A stretch of DNA of 60,985 nucleotides. It comes from a virus. The notes under the pieces are model-generated. The model did not search any database and was not told the DNA's origin. It saw nothing but the letters and a program-made list of their open reading frames with translations. Positions 20,549 to 30,099 of this stretch are shown here, in pieces. The stretch lies in IMG/VR virus record IMGVR_UViG_3300025941_000026, positions 1-60,985 of that record, one strand, 5' to 3'. The translations under genes were made by a program, and so were the position numbers. The stretch's first letter is position 1; the number at the start of each line of letters is the position of its first letter.

Positions 20549-20581
20549 GAGCATCTATGTAAGTAAAAGTAGCTTTCAATC

Positions 20582-21316
20582 ATGTACCAACCATTCGCTC
20601 CCATCGATTATTACGACGCGCTGGCGCTGGGGAAAGTACCCAAGCACTCCCGCGCGTCCGCAGTAGGTAACAATCCCGATGTCGATACCGCCACCTTCCC
20701 GGAAGATGCTTGGTCAGGTGGCGGGCTTTATCCATGGCTATCGGATGGTATTAATACCGCGCTGCAGATACGATCTACTAGCGCGAGCGATACCATGGCT
20801 GTAAGTACCTTTGGGCTCACTGCGCCCATTTTCAGGGCGGTAACTGTGACCAATACACTTAGCGGGATTACCCCGGTCCCGCTAGGAACTTCGCTTACAA
20901 GGATCAACCAGGTGATGCCAGCGACGATGAACGTCGGCGACATCATAGTCGAGGATGTGGCGCCACCAAATACAATTCGTGCAATTGTTCCGGCCGGCAT
21001 CGGCATTTCCCAACAGGCTGCGTATACAGTGCCAGAAGGATGCACGCTCTTGATCCGGCAAATCTATATCGGCATGCTGCCTGCCAGTGGGGCAACTGCC
21101 AGGCAGGCCACAGTGAGAACATACTTCAAGTTTCCATCCGGCGCCACGCGCCTTACCGTATCGCTTCAGATGGCCAACGGCCAGTCCTACGCCCACCTGA
21201 TCGAACCTCCGATTGCACTAACTGTAGGTACTGATTTTAATTTACGTATTGACAACGTGTCGGATAATAATTCGAATGTTACATGCGCATGGAATGGTGT
21301 TTTAGTTCAAAATTGA
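20582..21316 (+). CDS. Hypothetical structural protein (244 aa)
   Basis: Starts MYQPFAPIDYYDALALGKVP and continues as a beta-rich protein with Thr, Ser and Val strands (TVTNTLSGITPVPLGTSL, GDIIVEDVAPPNTIRAI). Ends with DNNSNVTCAWNGVLVQN. Likely a head or head-surface protein by position; no family recognised. No clear SD precedes the ATG, so expression may be low. Confidence 0.55.
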   Translation: MYQPFAPIDYYDALALGKVPKHSRASAVGNNPDVDTATFPEDAWSGGGLYPWLSDGINTALQIRSTSASDTMAVSTFGLTAPIFRAVTVTNTLSGITPVPLGTSLTRINQVMPATMNVGDIIVEDVAPPNTIRAIVPAGIGISQQAAYTVPEGCTLLIRQIYIGMLPASGATARQATVRTYFKFPSGATRLTVSLQMANGQSYAHLIEPPIALTVGTDFNLRIDNVSDNNSNVTCAWNGVLVQN

Positions 21317-21352
21317 TTATACTCACGCATATACCACAATAGGGTTACCATC

Positions 21353-21604
21353 ATGTCCGAATATGTACTGCGCATCGAGAAGCTGGAAAACGGCTACGAG
21401 GTGGAAGTCTGTGACCCTAAAATCATGGAATCGAACTCCAAGCCCAAGTCCTCCTACCAGGATCCATGGAAGGGATACGCCTTCGAGAGCGTAGAGGGTG
21501 TGGTCAAGTTCGTGACCCAGCATCTCGACAAGCTTAAGCCCCCGCCTGACGCCGACGTACAATACAGCCAGGCATTCGATGAAGCATCCCAAGAGGAAGA
21601 CTAA
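21353..21604 (+). CDS. Hypothetical protein (83 aa)
   Basis: MSEYVLRIEKLENGYEVEVC, then a charged middle with DPWKGYAFESVEGVVKFV and an acidic end. A small alpha+beta protein of the type found between capsid and tail adaptor genes in related podoviruses; function unknown. Confidence 0.6.
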   Translation: MSEYVLRIEKLENGYEVEVCDPKIMESNSKPKSSYQDPWKGYAFESVEGVVKFVTQHLDKLKPPPDADVQYSQAFDEASQEED

Positions 21605-21607
21605 AAT

Positions 21608-21982
21608 ATGAGCACGCCCTTCGATGAAGTAGAAAGCAATCTGGACACTGGCCTGGTGACTGAAGTGGTGCGCCGGCCGCGCGCGAAAAAAGAGCAGACT
21701 GCGCGCGAGGCATTGGATACCCAGCCGCGCATCAAGATCATTCTGGAAGAGAATGAGAACATCCCTCCTTCCGGCCAATACGTTGGCGTGAATGGTGTAG
21801 GTTACCTGATTACTCCGGGGGTTGAAGTCAGCGTACCTGAATCTGTGCTGGAAGTGCTAGACAATGCCGTAACGTCGTTCCCGGTACAAGATCCTATCAC
21901 CAAACAGGTTATTGGATACCGCGATCGCCTGCGTTTCCCATACCGCATCGTGCGCGACAACGGTAAGCGCGCCAAGGACTGA
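21608..21982 (+). CDS. Hypothetical protein (124 aa)
   Basis: Basic first 40 residues (VRRPRAKKEQTAREALD), then a strand-rich core: RIKIILEENENIPPSGQYVG, YLITPGVEVSVPESVLEVLD, GYRDRLRFPYRIV. The pattern of a single beta domain that can carry a small peptide-like segment is common in phage head accessory proteins. Four bases after the preceding gene and two before the next. Confidence 0.6.
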   Translation: MSTPFDEVESNLDTGLVTEVVRRPRAKKEQTAREALDTQPRIKIILEENENIPPSGQYVGVNGVGYLITPGVEVSVPESVLEVLDNAVTSFPVQDPITKQVIGYRDRLRFPYRIVRDNGKRAKD

Positions 21983-21984
21983 TC

Positions 21985-22743
21985 ATGACCCTGGGTGAAC
22001 TACTGTCGGAACTGCGCAACAATATCCTGCGCGACAATAGCCATTTGGTCGCGGGGGATAAGGATGAGCTCTGGTCGGACGAAACCCTGCTGCAATATAT
22101 CAAGGATGCCGAGAAGCGGTTCGCCCGGCGTACCCTGATTATCCGGGATGGGACCACGCCAGAAGTGACACAGCTGCGACTGCGAACCGGGCAAACTACA
22201 TACAAGTTACCGGCATCGGTCATTTCGGTCTTGTCCGCACGCTTCGATGTGAACCAGTTCGATATGGCGCGTTCTGGCCACGCGCTGGTGAACCAGATGC
22301 ATCCACCAGAGTTCCTGTCGTTCGATCCTACCTTGCCCTACCAAGTCCCGCCAGGCGCCCCATTGGCGTACTACACCGACGAGACACTGGTCTATAATCG
22401 CCAGCAGGCAGTAACGCTCAGCGTGTTCCCCGCCCCGGGGGCGGACCAGAACGGCAAGCTGGTGTATATGCGCGTGGTGCGCATCCCCACCTGTGGATAC
22501 ACACTGGCCGACCTGGATAAAGAATCGGAAATTCCTGAAGACTACCAGCTGGACACGCTAGAATGGGCCGCATACCGCGCGCTGCGCGGATTTGACTCCG
22601 ACGCCGGCGATCCGATTACGTCCGAAACACATCGGCAGGCGTATGAAACTGCGATCGCCCGCGCGATTATGGACATGAAGCGTACCACACACGCCGATAC
22701 CGGCATTCGATTCGGCCAAAATGGATTTACCTGGAGCTCGTAA
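21985..22743 (+). CDS. Head-tail adaptor-like protein (252 aa)
   Basis: Helical N-terminus (MTLGELLSELRNNILRDNSH) followed by a beta domain with YKLPASVISVLSARFD, PPEFLSFDPTLPYQVPPGAP and LVYMRVVRIP, then a C-terminal helical section with LEWAAYRALRGFDSDAGD and AIARAIMDMKR. The layout is that of podoviral adaptor proteins (T7 gp11-like, DUF6682-type), which dock under the portal. Inference from pattern and position. Confidence 0.6.
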   Translation: MTLGELLSELRNNILRDNSHLVAGDKDELWSDETLLQYIKDAEKRFARRTLIIRDGTTPEVTQLRLRTGQTTYKLPASVISVLSARFDVNQFDMARSGHALVNQMHPPEFLSFDPTLPYQVPPGAPLAYYTDETLVYNRQQAVTLSVFPAPGADQNGKLVYMRVVRIPTCGYTLADLDKESEIPEDYQLDTLEWAAYRALRGFDSDAGDPITSETHRQAYETAIARAIMDMKRTTHADTGIRFGQNGFTWSS

Positions 22744-23984
22744 TGGCTGCTATCGGTCAAGATCGGGATAAGGATGTCACCTCGTACATGGGCTTTACCG
22801 GCCTGCGCGATGACATCCCCGCGGATCGTTTCGCCATTACGGATCTGGCCGTTGCGGAGAATGTCGATCTTGACAAATCAGGTAAGCTGACGCGCCGTGA
22901 CGGCTATTCGTCCGTTAAATCGGACACCACCGCGCATTCGCTGTGGGCTGACGATTCTGGCACGCTGGCGTTTTATATGGCCGGGAAACAACTTAAGCGC
23001 CTCAATACCGACTACAGCGCTACGACCATGGCCGCGATGGTAAGTGCCGGCCGCATGGCATTCTGCCGGGTCAATGATGCCGTGTATTTTTCCAATGGCG
23101 TGGATACAGGTGTGTACAATGTAGAGGCCGGCGCAGTACGCAGCTGGGGGCTACGTCGGCCTGGTGCAGTCGGGATTATGCGCTCCGTCGGCATCTTACC
23201 CGCCGGCCGATACCAGGTGGCTATGACGTATCTTCGCTCCGACGGGCAGGAATCTGGCGCGGGGCCGGCGCAATATATTGATGTACCGGATGGATCATCG
23301 CTACAGCTGACCCTACCTGTGTCGACTGACCCTGATGTTGTAGGCAAGGTTATCTACGCGACTACGCAGAATGGCAATATGTTATATCAGCTGCAGGCGG
23401 TGGCTAATTCTGTCACTTACGCACAGTACAATGGCGGCGATTTGATCCGTCCGCTGGAGACTCAGTTTCTGCAGGAAGCTCCTGCCGGGCAATGCATAGC
23501 GTACTACCGCGGCCGCATGTGTGTCGCGAAAGGTGATACCTTGTTCTTCTCTACCGAATTCGGATATGAACTATTCGACCTGCGGAATTATGTGCGGGTC
23601 GACGGCGATATCACTATCCTGGCGACGATGACTGATAAGGATCAGGTGGATGCCGCCACAAACAGTGGCCTGTTCATCGGCACAGATCGTTCTTGTGGAG
23701 TGCTTATTGGGTCTGGCCCGAGCGATTTCCAGTACGTCCCGAAAACCAATTATGGTGCCATCAGCGGAACGCTGGCGATGGTCGACGGTTCGGTGTACGG
23801 CGACGGCAGCGCGACCGCAAGGAATATCCCTATGTGGCTGACAACGAACGGCGTCTGCGCCGGCATGCCAGGATTGCAGATTAACAATCTCACCAGAACG
23901 AAGTATACTATCCCCGCCACCGGCGAAGGCGCAGCTCTGTTTATGCCTGGTCCGAATCGTATCATGATGACATATAACCTTTGA
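22743..23984 (+). CDS. Tail nozzle-like protein (413 aa)
   Basis: Strand-rich protein with repeating blades: FTGLRDDIPADRF, LAVAENVDLDKSGKLTRRDGYSS, AMTYLRSDGQESG, GLFIGTDRSCGVLIG, MWLTTNGVCAGMPG. N-RRDG and the repeated turn-rich beta segments are typical of phage beta-propeller nozzle proteins. Overlaps the adaptor gene by one base, the same order as adaptor-nozzle in T7-like phages. Its role would be the lower tail tube. Confidence 0.6.
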   Translation: MAAIGQDRDKDVTSYMGFTGLRDDIPADRFAITDLAVAENVDLDKSGKLTRRDGYSSVKSDTTAHSLWADDSGTLAFYMAGKQLKRLNTDYSATTMAAMVSAGRMAFCRVNDAVYFSNGVDTGVYNVEAGAVRSWGLRRPGAVGIMRSVGILPAGRYQVAMTYLRSDGQESGAGPAQYIDVPDGSSLQLTLPVSTDPDVVGKVIYATTQNGNMLYQLQAVANSVTYAQYNGGDLIRPLETQFLQEAPAGQCIAYYRGRMCVAKGDTLFFSTEFGYELFDLRNYVRVDGDITILATMTDKDQVDAATNSGLFIGTDRSCGVLIGSGPSDFQYVPKTNYGAISGTLAMVDGSVYGDGSATARNIPMWLTTNGVCAGMPGLQINNLTRTKYTIPATGEGAALFMPGPNRIMMTYNL

Positions 23985-23994
23985 GGACACTACC

Positions 23995-24768
23995 ATGACT
24001 ATGCGTCTTTCCACCGCCATGCGCGATTTCCTGAACAAGAACGGCTCGATCGGGGATGCACTGCGTAATGGCCATATCGAGATTTACACCGGCGCGCAGC
24101 CTACCTCGGCCGACGCTGCCGCCACTGGCACCCTGCTGTGCACTATTACCTCCAGCTCGGGCGCGCTGACTCCAGAGGTTCTGTCCTCTGGCTCCGTGAC
24201 CCTGACAGGTGGCGCTTCTGGTTCTGTCAACACCTTGACGGTAAACTCCGTGGAGATCATGGGCGTGGCAGTTCCGTTCAATACCAGCCTGACCCAGACC
24301 GCCGCCGATGTGGCTGCCCAGATTAACCGCTACAAGTCCACTCCGGACTATACCGCTACTTCCTCCGGTGCTGTCATTACCATCAAGGCGTTGCCAGGGA
24401 CTGGCACTGTCCCCAACGGCTTTACCGTGGCCTCCACTACTACCACTCTCACCAAGACCGATGCGAATATGTCCGGTGGCGTGGCGGCGGTAAATGGACT
24501 GGCGTTCGATAACTCGGTGTCCGGCGTTATGGCCAAGCTGTCTACCCAAACCTGGTCGGGCGTGAATGCTGCTACCGGTACCGCCGGCTGGTTCCGTCAG
24601 TACGGCTCTGTGGCTGACGCGAATGCGCTGGATACCACGGCTACCTATCTTCGCATCGACGGCGCAATTTCGACCTCAGGTGCTGAGATGAACCTGAACT
24701 CCACCGCGTTCACCAGCGGCGCTACGACCACGCTGTCCAGCTGGTCGATGACTGTACCGGCGGCGTAA
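23995..24768 (+). CDS. Hypothetical tail-associated protein (257 aa)
   Basis: Starts MTMRLSTAMRDFLNKNGSIG and GHIEIYTGAQPTSADAAATG; this N-terminal block is shared with 36643-37062 (LRIYSGTQPATADTALSG), so the two are paralogues. The middle third has an insert with many Thr and Ala (AADVAAQINRYKSTPDY), and the end is TTTLSSWSMTVPAA. A beta-structured virion protein of unknown role. Confidence 0.6.
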   Translation: MTMRLSTAMRDFLNKNGSIGDALRNGHIEIYTGAQPTSADAAATGTLLCTITSSSGALTPEVLSSGSVTLTGGASGSVNTLTVNSVEIMGVAVPFNTSLTQTAADVAAQINRYKSTPDYTATSSGAVITIKALPGTGTVPNGFTVASTTTTLTKTDANMSGGVAAVNGLAFDNSVSGVMAKLSTQTWSGVNAATGTAGWFRQYGSVADANALDTTATYLRIDGAISTSGAEMNLNSTAFTSGATTTLSSWSMTVPAA

Positions 24769-24769
24769 T

Positions 24770-25939
24770 ATGGCTGACGGAATTATTTTCCGTCCTCCCG
24801 CGCCTACGCTTAGCATAATTGGTTGGGAGAATGACGCCACCGTTTTCGGTGGCGTTGCCCTATCTTTGCCTGTCCCCTCGGTAAGCACAGGAGATCAGGC
24901 TGGATCAACGCTTAGTCTTCCACTACCTAGCATAACCTGCCAAGGTCTTGTAGGGAATATTGACGCGCTCGAAACCGCGCTGTCTATCTCGCCAATCTTG
25001 AGCGTTGCAGGTTCGCCTGGCGTTGGTGGTTCGGTGACGATGACTCTGCCATCATTGCGCCTGGTAAGCAACGACCCGGATGCTATCGGCATCTCACTGC
25101 CGGCACCACGGCTGGTTATCCAGGCGCAGACAGGATTCGTAGGTACGGTTACGTTCCGCGCACCTGCGCCTAGTATTGCTACAATCGGAAATGCGCCATT
25201 CATCGCAACCAGCGCGCTATCCATTTCTCCGCGCATCTCTATCCAAGGGGCGGTAGGTTCCGGCGCGGACGTAGCGCTGACATTGCGCCGATTGGCACTA
25301 GCTGCCAGCGGATATACGGGCACGGTAGGGCGGGTGAATGTTACGCTGCCTATTGTCGATTTGTCCGCGGCTGGATATGAGGCGCAGATTGGGACTGCGA
25401 ATCTGTCGATCCCTATGCTGGTGCTGCAAGCCACCGGTTACGAGACACTGGTAGCGCCTGGCGCGAATGCTTCTACAGTGGTCATGCACACTGAAACGCA
25501 GGCGGTAACTCGGTACACGAACTACCAATTCAATAGCTTCGCCCGATTCAATGGCGTATACCTCGGGGCTAAGGACGATGGTATTTTCGCGCTAACGGGA
25601 GCGAGCGACAATGGGGTGCTGATCCAGGCAGCGGCGCGCGTGGGGATTACCGACTTCGGTACTTCGCACCTGAAGCGTGTCGACCGTGTATATGTAGGGT
25701 ACAAAACGGATGGGGATATGATTCTCCGCGTAACCACTGAGGACAAATCCGTGCGGGACTACCGCATGCGATCTCTGGGGCTGGCAGGCGATCACACGAA
25801 TATCGTGAAGTTCGGCCGCGGACTGGAAGCCAGGTATTGGCAGTTCGAACTCCGAAACGAGAATGGCGCCGATTTCGAGCTGGATGCCATGGAGCTCAAA
25901 CCATTCGTGCTGAAACGCCGCCTGTGGAGCAAGCCATGA
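24770..25939 (+). CDS. Tail protein with internal beta repeats (389 aa)
   Basis: The first 225 residues consist of about ten degenerate units of 20-30 residues with the core L-S-L-P-x-P-S-I (e.g. LSLPLPSI, MTLPSLRLV, ISLPAPRLV, LTLRRLALAASGYTG), suggesting a repetitive beta structure. From residue 240 a different, folded domain starts (TRYTNYQFNSFARFNGVYLG) and runs to the end. The same design, repeats followed by a C-terminal domain, recurs in 37865-38911. Unrecognised tail protein. Confidence 0.55.
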   Translation: MADGIIFRPPAPTLSIIGWENDATVFGGVALSLPVPSVSTGDQAGSTLSLPLPSITCQGLVGNIDALETALSISPILSVAGSPGVGGSVTMTLPSLRLVSNDPDAIGISLPAPRLVIQAQTGFVGTVTFRAPAPSIATIGNAPFIATSALSISPRISIQGAVGSGADVALTLRRLALAASGYTGTVGRVNVTLPIVDLSAAGYEAQIGTANLSIPMLVLQATGYETLVAPGANASTVVMHTETQAVTRYTNYQFNSFARFNGVYLGAKDDGIFALTGASDNGVLIQAAARVGITDFGTSHLKRVDRVYVGYKTDGDMILRVTTEDKSVRDYRMRSLGLAGDHTNIVKFGRGLEARYWQFELRNENGADFELDAMELKPFVLKRRLWSKP

Positions 25940-27366
25940 ACCCACTGCGGAAACGGTTTTTTGGGGATACAGAAGTAGCTCAGCGGTATGTCGGTGAAGC
26001 CGGAGATCTTTTGGAAGCAGTACACCGTCAGCGGGGGGATCTCACCGTCTATCAGATGCACCGCACCTTGGGGAACGGCGTGGAGTTGTTCGCTGCTACT
26101 AGGAATGGTCAGGACGAAGTAAGGATCCTGGTCAAACCCAAAGCAGGTAACCCGAGCGGCAAAGCCCGCGCATACTGCGTATGGGAGAATGACGAAGATT
26201 TGCTTACGGACCCGATGATTGGCACGTACATAATGGGGCCGCACACGGCGGGGCATGATATCCAATTTGGCGGCCAGATCGCCACTGCGGATAATGTATC
26301 AGTATATAAGATGAATATACTATCCCCTACTTTTTCGGTGGAAGGAAATTTCACTGTAAGCGTTGTAGGTCCACCGAATGGCGGCGATATAATTATGCGG
26401 TGGACTTTGCCTGACACAAAAACTAATACATATGTGGCTCCGTACGGATCGTTGTTTGCTTCTACTCAGACTGCGGGCTATGCGCATTGGAGTAATCGTG
26501 GTTCCGGTGCCGGGCAATACACCGAGGTAGATAGAATTACAGATTATCCTTCGCATTCCACAGGCAGTTATTTTTGGCAAGGACCGCTACGTAGCAGATT
26601 GGCATACCAAAAATCTAGCGGGGGAATTACCTACGATACTTTCTCTAGCATTCCTTCCGCTGGGGGAGTAGTCGAAAGCGTGATTAGCCCCACACCGCTG
26701 CGGTATAACGGGACTGGTGACGCGTTTTATATCGCCCGCCCAGGAGGAGTTAGGGGCAACCTGTACAGACTGGGGCTAGAATCCGGACAATATATGAACG
26801 TGGGATTCCCGGCCGGAGTGGGCTCCTTATCGCAATGGGATTTTGCCGTGCAGAATGATGGTGACACTATATGGCTACTAGAACTTAAATTTAACGGATC
26901 GGAATTCGACAGATTTGTGTTATATACTGGGAGTTTTTCCGCCGGAGTTTGGAGGCAAGTAGAAGTGCCCGATGGATTCCCTAATGCACCATTGGCCGTA
27001 ACTAATATGGTACATGGTAGCGTAAATGCCCCACAAACGCTACCCATATTACAAGATCCTATTACGGATGCCATCTGTGTCATCAAGGCTGATTATACTG
27101 GGGCATGGATATTTAACGGCAAAGATTGCTTCAATGCGCCGCTGGGGGCGTTCTACAGAGCATTTAAAGACGCACCCCCTATAAATTTATCCGGGGACAA
27201 AAATTATGTAGCGTCGGTGCAGTTTTTTAACGCTAGGATATATGTGCGCTATGCCCAGTTCATTCGTGACTTGGCTACCGTGCACGCCCACGAGTATTCG
27301 CATATCGGCGCCTCGTACAAGGTCGGAAGGCTTTTACAGAAAAAGCAAACCGATGTAGAATCCTAA
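25936..27366 (+). CDS. Hypothetical tail protein (476 aa)
   Basis: Starts MNPLRKRFFGDTEVAQRYVG at the ATGA overlap with the previous gene. Strand-rich, with Gly/Asn/Thr turns (NNVS-like, GPPNGGDIIMRW, GSGAGQYTEVDRI), and a likely propeller-type core in 240-410. The extreme C-terminus has HAHEYSHIG, which formally matches a zincin HExxH, but no supporting third ligand is seen. Function unknown; a virion protein by position. Confidence 0.5.
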   Translation: MNPLRKRFFGDTEVAQRYVGEAGDLLEAVHRQRGDLTVYQMHRTLGNGVELFAATRNGQDEVRILVKPKAGNPSGKARAYCVWENDEDLLTDPMIGTYIMGPHTAGHDIQFGGQIATADNVSVYKMNILSPTFSVEGNFTVSVVGPPNGGDIIMRWTLPDTKTNTYVAPYGSLFASTQTAGYAHWSNRGSGAGQYTEVDRITDYPSHSTGSYFWQGPLRSRLAYQKSSGGITYDTFSSIPSAGGVVESVISPTPLRYNGTGDAFYIARPGGVRGNLYRLGLESGQYMNVGFPAGVGSLSQWDFAVQNDGDTIWLLELKFNGSEFDRFVLYTGSFSAGVWRQVEVPDGFPNAPLAVTNMVHGSVNAPQTLPILQDPITDAICVIKADYTGAWIFNGKDCFNAPLGAFYRAFKDAPPINLSGDKNYVASVQFFNARIYVRYAQFIRDLATVHAHEYSHIGASYKVGRLLQKKQTDVES

Positions 27367-27384
27367 CAGTCTACGGAGAACGAT

Positions 27385-29328
27385 ATGAGTATTTTTACCA
27401 TACAAGTAGGGGTACCAGCTCCGCAAGAACCGCCTGATAATGGCGCAGCTAGCATTGTAACGTCCGGATTCGGCACTGCCCAAGCCTATGCAGCAACCAG
27501 CTTCGGGACCGCGCGAGATTTGATCCAGCAGTTAGGGCAATCTGGGCAAAGCCTTAATAGCATACGCTTTACTATCCCAGAGGTAAATCCAGGGGATTTT
27601 AGCTCGAGCTTATCGCTGCCGCAGCCGCCCGCGTCGAATGTCTCATACAATGCTCCTGTTCAGCCCTATGACCCTGGCCTTACCCCAGTAGATGAATTGG
27701 CCATCGGCCCGGCGCCGGAATTTACCGCACAGCCATTGCCACTTAATATCCCGGTTACGCCAGGTGCCTTGACCGCATCAGTACCTTTGGCGCCGAGCAT
27801 CAGTGATGCCGCCACCCCCAATGCTCCGACTATCGTGTTGCCAGACGCACCATCGATGCTCGGCATTACCATCCCATTGGCACCGGCACTCAATATCCCT
27901 GACTTCTCCGCAACATTGGCCGCGGCGCCAGCGGCGCCGGCAAATACGTTTGCGTTCGCCGAAACTGCATATACAGATACCCTTCTGCAGTCGCTGCAGA
28001 ATAACCTGAACATTTGGGTAAATGGCGCGCACACTGGGTTGGATCCAGTAGTAGAGGCCGCAATCTGGGAGCGCGGCCGCGCGCGTGAAAATCTGGCGTT
28101 AGGTCGCAAGATGCTGGATGCATACCGCAATTTCGCTTCGCGCGGATTCTCCAAACCGCCAGGTGTGCTTTCGATCGAATTGGAACGCGCAGGGCAGGAT
28201 ACTGTCAATACGTTGTCCGATCAGTCCCGAGATGTGATGATCAAGCAGGCTGACCTGGAGCAGACTAACCGCCGGTTCGCGTTCGAGACGGCTACTAAAG
28301 TCGAATCGGAGTTACTGACGTATAACAATCTGATCGCACAGCGCGCTTTTGACGCCGCCAAATTCGTGCAGCAGGTAGCCCTCGATATCTTCAACGGGCA
28401 GGTGCAGGAGTATAATGCACAGGTGCAGGCATACAATACGGAGGCGCAGGTTTATAAAACCCGCATCGAGGCGGAACTAACTAAGTTGGAATCCTACAAA
28501 GCCCAGCTGGAAGGCCAGCGGATTATCGGTGAGCTGAACCTGCAGAATGTCGAAATCTACAAGGCGCGCATCACAGCCGCGCTATCTCAAATTGAGATTT
28601 TCAAGGCACAGGTGGAAGCCGCCAATTTGGTGTTGAACAACAACAAGGTCCGCATCGAAAGTTTCGCGGCCCAGATCAATGCCTATGATGCCCAGGTTCG
28701 CGCCAAGGCTGCGGAGTATAACGGGTACGCTACTGCAGTACAAGCCGAGGTAGCGAAAATCGAGGTATTCAAGGGGCAAGCGCAGGCGTATAGTAGCGTG
28801 GTCCAGGGCTATTCCACCGCGGTTAGCGCTGCTGTGGCAAAGTCGAATCAGCAGATCGAGATTCGCCAGCGCTTGCCGATCGACATGTTCAAAGCCCGCA
28901 CCGAAGTTTTCCGCGCACAGGTGGATGGAGAATCAGCGCGTGTTACAGCCGGCACCCGGACCTTCGAGGCACAGGTGCAGTCCTATACAGCTACGGCCAA
29001 TGCTCAGATCGGGCAGCTGAATACCGCGGTGCAGGCGTATAAAGCAAAACTGGATGCTCAAATTGGATCGGCTGGCGTGCAGGCGCAGGTCGCCAAGGCG
29101 AACGTCGACGCGGCTGTGTCGGGGACTCAGGTTCTGGTAGAAGCAATTAAAGGCGGAGCCCAAACGTCAGCGCAACTTGCCGCAGCTGCATTGTCGGCTG
29201 TCAATTTGTCCAGCCAGATTTCCAACAGCGTATCGAACACTGCTTCGAATACTTCCAGCAATATCGCGAACAACACCGCCGCCAGCCAGGTCGGCGACGT
29301 TACGTATCATAATCTCTCGACGGAGTAA
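27385..29328 (+). CDS. Long helical virion protein (647 aa)
   Basis: Residues 60-190 are Pro/Ala-rich and extended; 200-600 are almost pure helix, with repeated segments such as VQEYNAQVQAYNTEAQVYKT, IEIFKAQVEAANLVLNNNK and TFEAQVQSYTATANAQ that indicate a 40-50 residue helical repeat. The C-terminus is Ser/Asn-rich (SNSVSNTASNTSSN). It may be an internal or ejected protein or a tail filament; the helical repeat and virion position suggest it spans a long distance. Not assigned to a family. Confidence 0.55.
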   Translation: MSIFTIQVGVPAPQEPPDNGAASIVTSGFGTAQAYAATSFGTARDLIQQLGQSGQSLNSIRFTIPEVNPGDFSSSLSLPQPPASNVSYNAPVQPYDPGLTPVDELAIGPAPEFTAQPLPLNIPVTPGALTASVPLAPSISDAATPNAPTIVLPDAPSMLGITIPLAPALNIPDFSATLAAAPAAPANTFAFAETAYTDTLLQSLQNNLNIWVNGAHTGLDPVVEAAIWERGRARENLALGRKMLDAYRNFASRGFSKPPGVLSIELERAGQDTVNTLSDQSRDVMIKQADLEQTNRRFAFETATKVESELLTYNNLIAQRAFDAAKFVQQVALDIFNGQVQEYNAQVQAYNTEAQVYKTRIEAELTKLESYKAQLEGQRIIGELNLQNVEIYKARITAALSQIEIFKAQVEAANLVLNNNKVRIESFAAQINAYDAQVRAKAAEYNGYATAVQAEVAKIEVFKGQAQAYSSVVQGYSTAVSAAVAKSNQQIEIRQRLPIDMFKARTEVFRAQVDGESARVTAGTRTFEAQVQSYTATANAQIGQLNTAVQAYKAKLDAQIGSAGVQAQVAKANVDAAVSGTQVLVEAIKGGAQTSAQLAAAALSAVNLSSQISNSVSNTASNTSSNIANNTAASQVGDVTYHNLSTE

Positions 29329-29331
29329 ACC

Positions 29332-30096
29332 ATGGATGAGTCTCTGTTCCCTACCTATCTTAACAACGGGACTATCCGGTCTACCGCCGGCGCCCCTGTA
29401 TCGAGCCAGAGCGAAGTACCTGCACAGCCTTTCGCGCTGAAATTCGCGCCACCTCCAGCGGTAACAATCCCACCTCTGGCTACCATCAACACGCGTACAC
29501 AGGCAGGACAGCCTACCCCGCGCGCTACGCCGCTCGGTTCCCCACCGTCCGACAACGGCTTACCAAAAGGCGTGCCGGCCAACGCCATCCCTGTGATCCG
29601 TGGCATGGATCTGAGCTACGACATTCCTGGTACTGGTCAGCGGCTGTATCCGACTATCAACGGCGGAGTTAGTCAGTTTAATCCGGAGCAGCAATTTGAG
29701 TTGGCGCGCTATGTCGAACCAGAGCGTATCCGTGCTGGTGCTGAAGTCCAGTCCGCCGGTATCCGTTCTGGCGGTGAAGTAGCCGCCGCTTTGGGGGCAG
29801 CGCGAATCGGTCAGGAAGGCGCATTCAAGCGTCAGCTACTGGAAACTACCGCTACTCCCCGGCCGTTTGGCACGGAGGCGTACCACGATCCAAATACCAA
29901 CCTCACTGTCCCGCTACCAACTTACGGTGTGCCGCAGATTGACACGAACACTGGTGTGGTCAAAGGCTTCACTCCTATCGGCGCTGCCGCCCAGCGGGCT
30001 AACCCTAATGTGAAGGTTGGCGATACGTATAATGCCCCGGATGGCAAATACGGACAGTACACTGTGAAGAATAAAAAAATCGTCGCTACGGAGTAA
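29332..30096 (+). CDS. Hypothetical virion protein (254 aa)
   Basis: Pro/Thr-rich first 110 residues, probably disordered (PPPAVTIPPLATINTRTQAG), then a helical stretch (QQFELARYVEPERIRAG) and AAALGAARIGQEGAFKRQLL, with a Gly/Asn-rich end resembling a small beta domain (KVGDTYNAPDGKYGQYTVKN). Directly precedes the giant virion protein, so it may be another ejected protein. Confidence 0.55.
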   Translation: MDESLFPTYLNNGTIRSTAGAPVSSQSEVPAQPFALKFAPPPAVTIPPLATINTRTQAGQPTPRATPLGSPPSDNGLPKGVPANAIPVIRGMDLSYDIPGTGQRLYPTINGGVSQFNPEQQFELARYVEPERIRAGAEVQSAGIRSGGEVAAALGAARIGQEGAFKRQLLETTATPRPFGTEAYHDPNTNLTVPLPTYGVPQIDTNTGVVKGFTPIGAAAQRANPNVKVGDTYNAPDGKYGQYTVKNKKIVATE

Positions 30097-30099
30097 TAG

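Noticed and set aside
27260-27330. HEYSH at the C-terminus of 25936-27366 as an active zincin site
   Set aside because: Only the five-residue motif fits; there is no third ligand and no surrounding peptidase-like sequence, so chance is likely.
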